This document shows positions 5,358-6,904 of a stretch of 6,904 bases of DNA, in pieces. The stretch lies in assembly GCA_035317085.1 (NCBI GenBank), contig DATHHS010000265.1:1-6904 (forward strand), written 5' to 3'. Made by a program: the position numbers and the translations under genes. Below the pieces are notes generated by a model. That model had not been told where the DNA came from and did not search any database. It was given only the letters and a program-made list of their open reading frames with translations. The stretch is from VBDM01 sp035317085. Its GTDB lineage: Bacteria > Pseudomonadota > Gammaproteobacteria > Burkholderiales > SG8-39. Every line of letters begins with the position of its first letter. Position 1 is the stretch's first letter.

Positions 5358-6238
5358 ACCTCGACAACTTCGGCATGGATACGATCACGCTCACCGGGTC
5401 CCTGGAAGCGAAGCTGCGCGCGATCCGCGGCGCGGGCTTCACCCAGGTCATGCTCTCCGCGCCCGACCTCGTCGGACATCCCGGCGGCGAGGATGCCGCG
5501 GTCGCGGCGGTGCGCGCAAGCGGCTTGCGCGTCACCGGATTCCAGGTCCTGCGCGATTTCGAAGGCCTGTCGGGCCACCTGCACGCCTACAAGGTCGACG
5601 TGGCGAAGGCGATGCTGCGGATGTGCCGTGCGCTCGGCTCGGAAGTGCTGCTCGCGTGCTCGTCGGCCTCGGCGCACGCGACCGGCGATCCGCAATCGCT
5701 GATAAAGGATCTGCAAAAGCTTGCGATGCTGGCCGTGCCGCTGAATATCCGCATCGCCTACGAAGCCCTGTCCTGGGGCCGGCACGTGAACGAATTTCCA
5801 CAGGCCGCCGCGCTCGTGCAAAGCGCAGCCCGCGCCAACCTGGGCCTTGCGCTGGATTCGTTTCACATCTTCGCCAACGAAACGCCCCTGGCCGCGCTGC
5901 AGGAGATAGACCCGGCCAAAGTGTTCCTGGTGCAGCTGTCCGATTTCATGTGGGAGGAAATCCGCTCGCCCGATGACCGTATCGAAACGGCGCGGCACTA
6001 CCGGGTTTTCCCCGGCGAAGGCGTGCACAGCGCACAGGTTTCGGAGATGGTCCGCACCCTGGACGACATGGGTTATCGAGGAGACTACAGCTTCGAGGTC
6101 TTCAACGACGACTACCGTCAGCTGCCGCTGTCCATGGTGGCCGAGCGGGCAAGGCTGTCGGTCAAGTGGCTCTCCGGACTGATCTCGAGGCGCAGCCTTC
6201 CCGCGCGGCGCTCCGGGGGAGCCGCCGCAAGTCCGTGA
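5354..6238 (+). CDS. Sugar-phosphate-isomerase-type TIM barrel, probable 3-dehydroshikimate dehydratase
   Basis: Likely dehydrates 3-dehydroshikimate to protocatechuate, feeding aromatic ring cleavage. The 294 residues show the barrel of the xylose-isomerase-like superfamily, with the four expected metal ligands: E137 (AYEALSWGRH), D168 (ALDSFHI), Q194 (VQLSDF) and E248 (SFEVFND). RVFPGEG (217-223) and FQVLRDFEG (63-71) also fit dehydratase-like members. The tail after about residue 277 is rich in R, S, G and A and looks disordered. The ATG overlaps the stop of the VOC gene (ATGA) and has only a weak GAAG upstream, so translation is probably coupled. Substrate is inferred from the aroE and HPPD-like neighbours; a generic isomerase or epimerase is the alternative. 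The stop lies five bases from the end of a convergent tRNA gene and no intrinsic terminator is visible. Confidence 0.8.
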   Translation: MNLDNFGMDTITLTGSLEAKLRAIRGAGFTQVMLSAPDLVGHPGGEDAAVAAVRASGLRVTGFQVLRDFEGLSGHLHAYKVDVAKAMLRMCRALGSEVLLACSSASAHATGDPQSLIKDLQKLAMLAVPLNIRIAYEALSWGRHVNEFPQAAALVQSAARANLGLALDSFHIFANETPLAALQEIDPAKVFLVQLSDFMWEEIRSPDDRIETARHYRVFPGEGVHSAQVSEMVRTLDDMGYRGDYSFEVFNDDYRQLPLSMVAERARLSVKWLSGLISRRSLPARRSGGAAASP

Positions 6239-6243
6239 GGGTT

Positions 6244-6319
6244 TGGTAGGGCGTGTAGGGGTCGAACCTACGACCAACGGATTAAGAGTCCGCTGCTCTA
6301 CCAGCTGAGCTAACGCCCC
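6244..6319 (-). tRNA. trnK: tRNA-Lys (anticodon CUU), with encoded CCA
   Basis: A 76-base cloverleaf is complete. The acceptor arms GGGGCGT and ACGCCCT pair over 7 bp with a G-U first pair. The D arm is GCTC/GAGC, the anticodon arm is GCGGA/TCCGT around CTCTTAA (anticodon CTT), and the T arm is GTAGG/CCTAC around TTCGACC. The discriminator A is followed by encoded CCA at 6246-6244. Reads AAG codons. It lies between the thiamine-diphosphate enzyme gene and the convergent dehydratase gene, on the same strand as the former. Confidence 0.97.
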
Positions 6320-6358
6320 GTTTGTGGAAATCGTGCCGGTGACTTCTCAAACGCGCGA

Positions 6359-6386
6359 ATTTTAACACACGCGACTCGCCGAAAAA
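6359..6386 (-). promoter_or_regulatory. Candidate promoter for tRNA-Lys
   Basis: On the minus strand TAAAAT (6364-6359) is a good -10 box; the -35 candidate TTTTTC (6386-6381) at 16 bases is weak. The -10 is followed by a GC-rich discriminator (CGCGCG), as is common for stable-RNA promoters under stringent control. Transcription would start near 6352, leaving a leader of about 33 nt before the tRNA. Confidence 0.45.
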
Positions 6387-6392
6387 CCGGAT

Positions 6393-6904
6393 TCAGGACA
6401 CCGCCGTCGGCGCGAGCGCGTCGATGTCGGTCACCACGTCCACGATGGCGGGGCGATCGGCTTTCAACGCGCGCTGGATTGCCGGGCCGAGCTCGCCCGG
6501 TTTCTCCACGCGAATGCCGAGCGCGCCGATATCCTCGGCGATGCGCGCGAAATTCATCGGCCTGTAAGTCCAGAGCTCACGCGCCTGCTCGGTCTGCTGG
6601 CCGCCGTAGACGCGGTCGAAGCCGCGCTTCGACTGGTTACCGCTGGAGTTGTTGTTCACGACGGTGACCGAATTGATCTTCCATCGCACCGCAGTTTCGA
6701 TTTCTCCGATGTGGTACCAGAAGCCGGCATCTCCCGTGAACACCACCACCGGCCTCTCGGGTGCCCCGCACTTTGCGCCGAGCCCCGCAGGAAACGCCCA
6801 ACCGAGGTGACCGGCGCTGCGCATATAGCTCTGGGCCGGGGTGCGCAGGTCGTACATCCCTCCCATCCACATGCCCGCATGGCCGGTGTCCACGACGACG
6901 ATGT
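6393..6904 (-). CDS. Thiamine-diphosphate-dependent enzyme, acetolactate-synthase superfamily, C-terminal part
   Basis: Only the last 169 codons are in the window; the gene starts beyond the right edge. It holds the cofactor-binding C-terminal domain: DTGHAGMWMG near the start, the aligning segment SAGHLGWAFPAGLGAK (29-44), and the thiamine-diphosphate motif GDAGFW (57-62) that ends with NNN (83-85), about 23 residues after GDA as the family requires. The end reads RPAIVDVVTDIDALAP (150-165). The superfamily covers acetolactate synthases, 2-oxoacid decarboxylases, glyoxylate carboligases and similar enzymes. The visible part does not settle which, and GDA replaces the usual GDG. A GTG at 6893 continues an open frame to the window edge and should not be taken as the start. 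The tRNA-Lys gene follows 73 bases downstream; no clear terminator is seen between them. Confidence 0.85.
   Translation of the reverse strand, partial: IVVVDTGHAGMWMGGMYDLRTPAQSYMRSAGHLGWAFPAGLGAKCGAPERPVVVFTGDAGFWYHIGEIETAVRWKINSVTVVNNNSSGNQSKRGFDRVYGGQQTEQARELWTYRPMNFARIAEDIGALGIRVEKPGELGPAIQRALKADRPAIVDVVTDIDALAPTAVS

Noticed and set aside
5306..6277. Long minus-strand frame opposite the dehydratase gene
   Set aside because: No domain signatures, and its start lies within the tRNA-Lys gene; it is a high-GC shadow frame.

Overview
The window looks like chromosomal DNA from a high-GC, Gram-negative proteobacterium, most likely a betaproteobacterium. Four things point there: the sequence character of the KorA/KorC-type oxidoreductase genes, a REP-like repeat of the kind that gives 'VPAKAGTQ' and 'SFPRRRES' read-through in translation, a tRNA gene with an encoded CCA end, and tight ATGA gene overlaps. 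The assignment rests on family recognition by eye; no database search was possible.

Layout. (1) Bases 1-2782, minus strand: an oxidoreductase operon. An FAD/Fe-S NAD(P)H oxidoreductase of KorC type (911-2782) is followed by the start of a fused gamma-alpha subunit of a 2-oxoacid:ferredoxin oxidoreductase (KorA type, 1-810, cut by the window edge). The gap between them holds two inverted REP-like hairpins, one of which carries the presumed ribosome-binding site of korA. A good sigma70-type promoter (3004-3032) reads toward korC through a leader of about 215 nt. (2) Bases 2783-3579: an AT-richer region with that promoter and leader, plus two small minus-strand reading frames. One encodes a 48-residue single-pass membrane miniprotein, the other a 66-residue charged protein whose start overlaps that of aroE. 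(3) Bases 3580-6238, plus strand: a three-gene operon with ATGA overlaps. It encodes a shikimate dehydrogenase (AroE family), a 4-hydroxyphenylpyruvate-dioxygenase-like VOC protein, and a sugar-phosphate-isomerase-type TIM barrel that is probably a 3-dehydroshikimate dehydratase. (4) Bases 6244-6319, minus strand: tRNA-Lys(CUU), converging on the operon with a 5-base gap. (5) Bases 6393-6904, minus strand: the C-terminal part of a thiamine-diphosphate enzyme of the acetolactate-synthase superfamily.

How the genes may work together. KorA (with KorB, expected beyond the left edge) oxidatively decarboxylates a 2-oxoacid such as 2-oxoglutarate, and the KorC-type subunit would pass the electrons to NAD(P)+. 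Such a complex is known from aromatic-degrading Azoarcus/Thauera relatives. The aroE-VOC-TIM operon would convert shikimate to 3-dehydroshikimate and then to protocatechuate. It is notable because the two halves of the known fused dehydratase QsuB appear here as separate genes in the opposite order, and because the VOC half lacks one metal-binding histidine. No entirely new system is evident. The most unusual items are the split QsuB-like pair, the covarying REP hairpins at the korA start, and the unannotated miniprotein.
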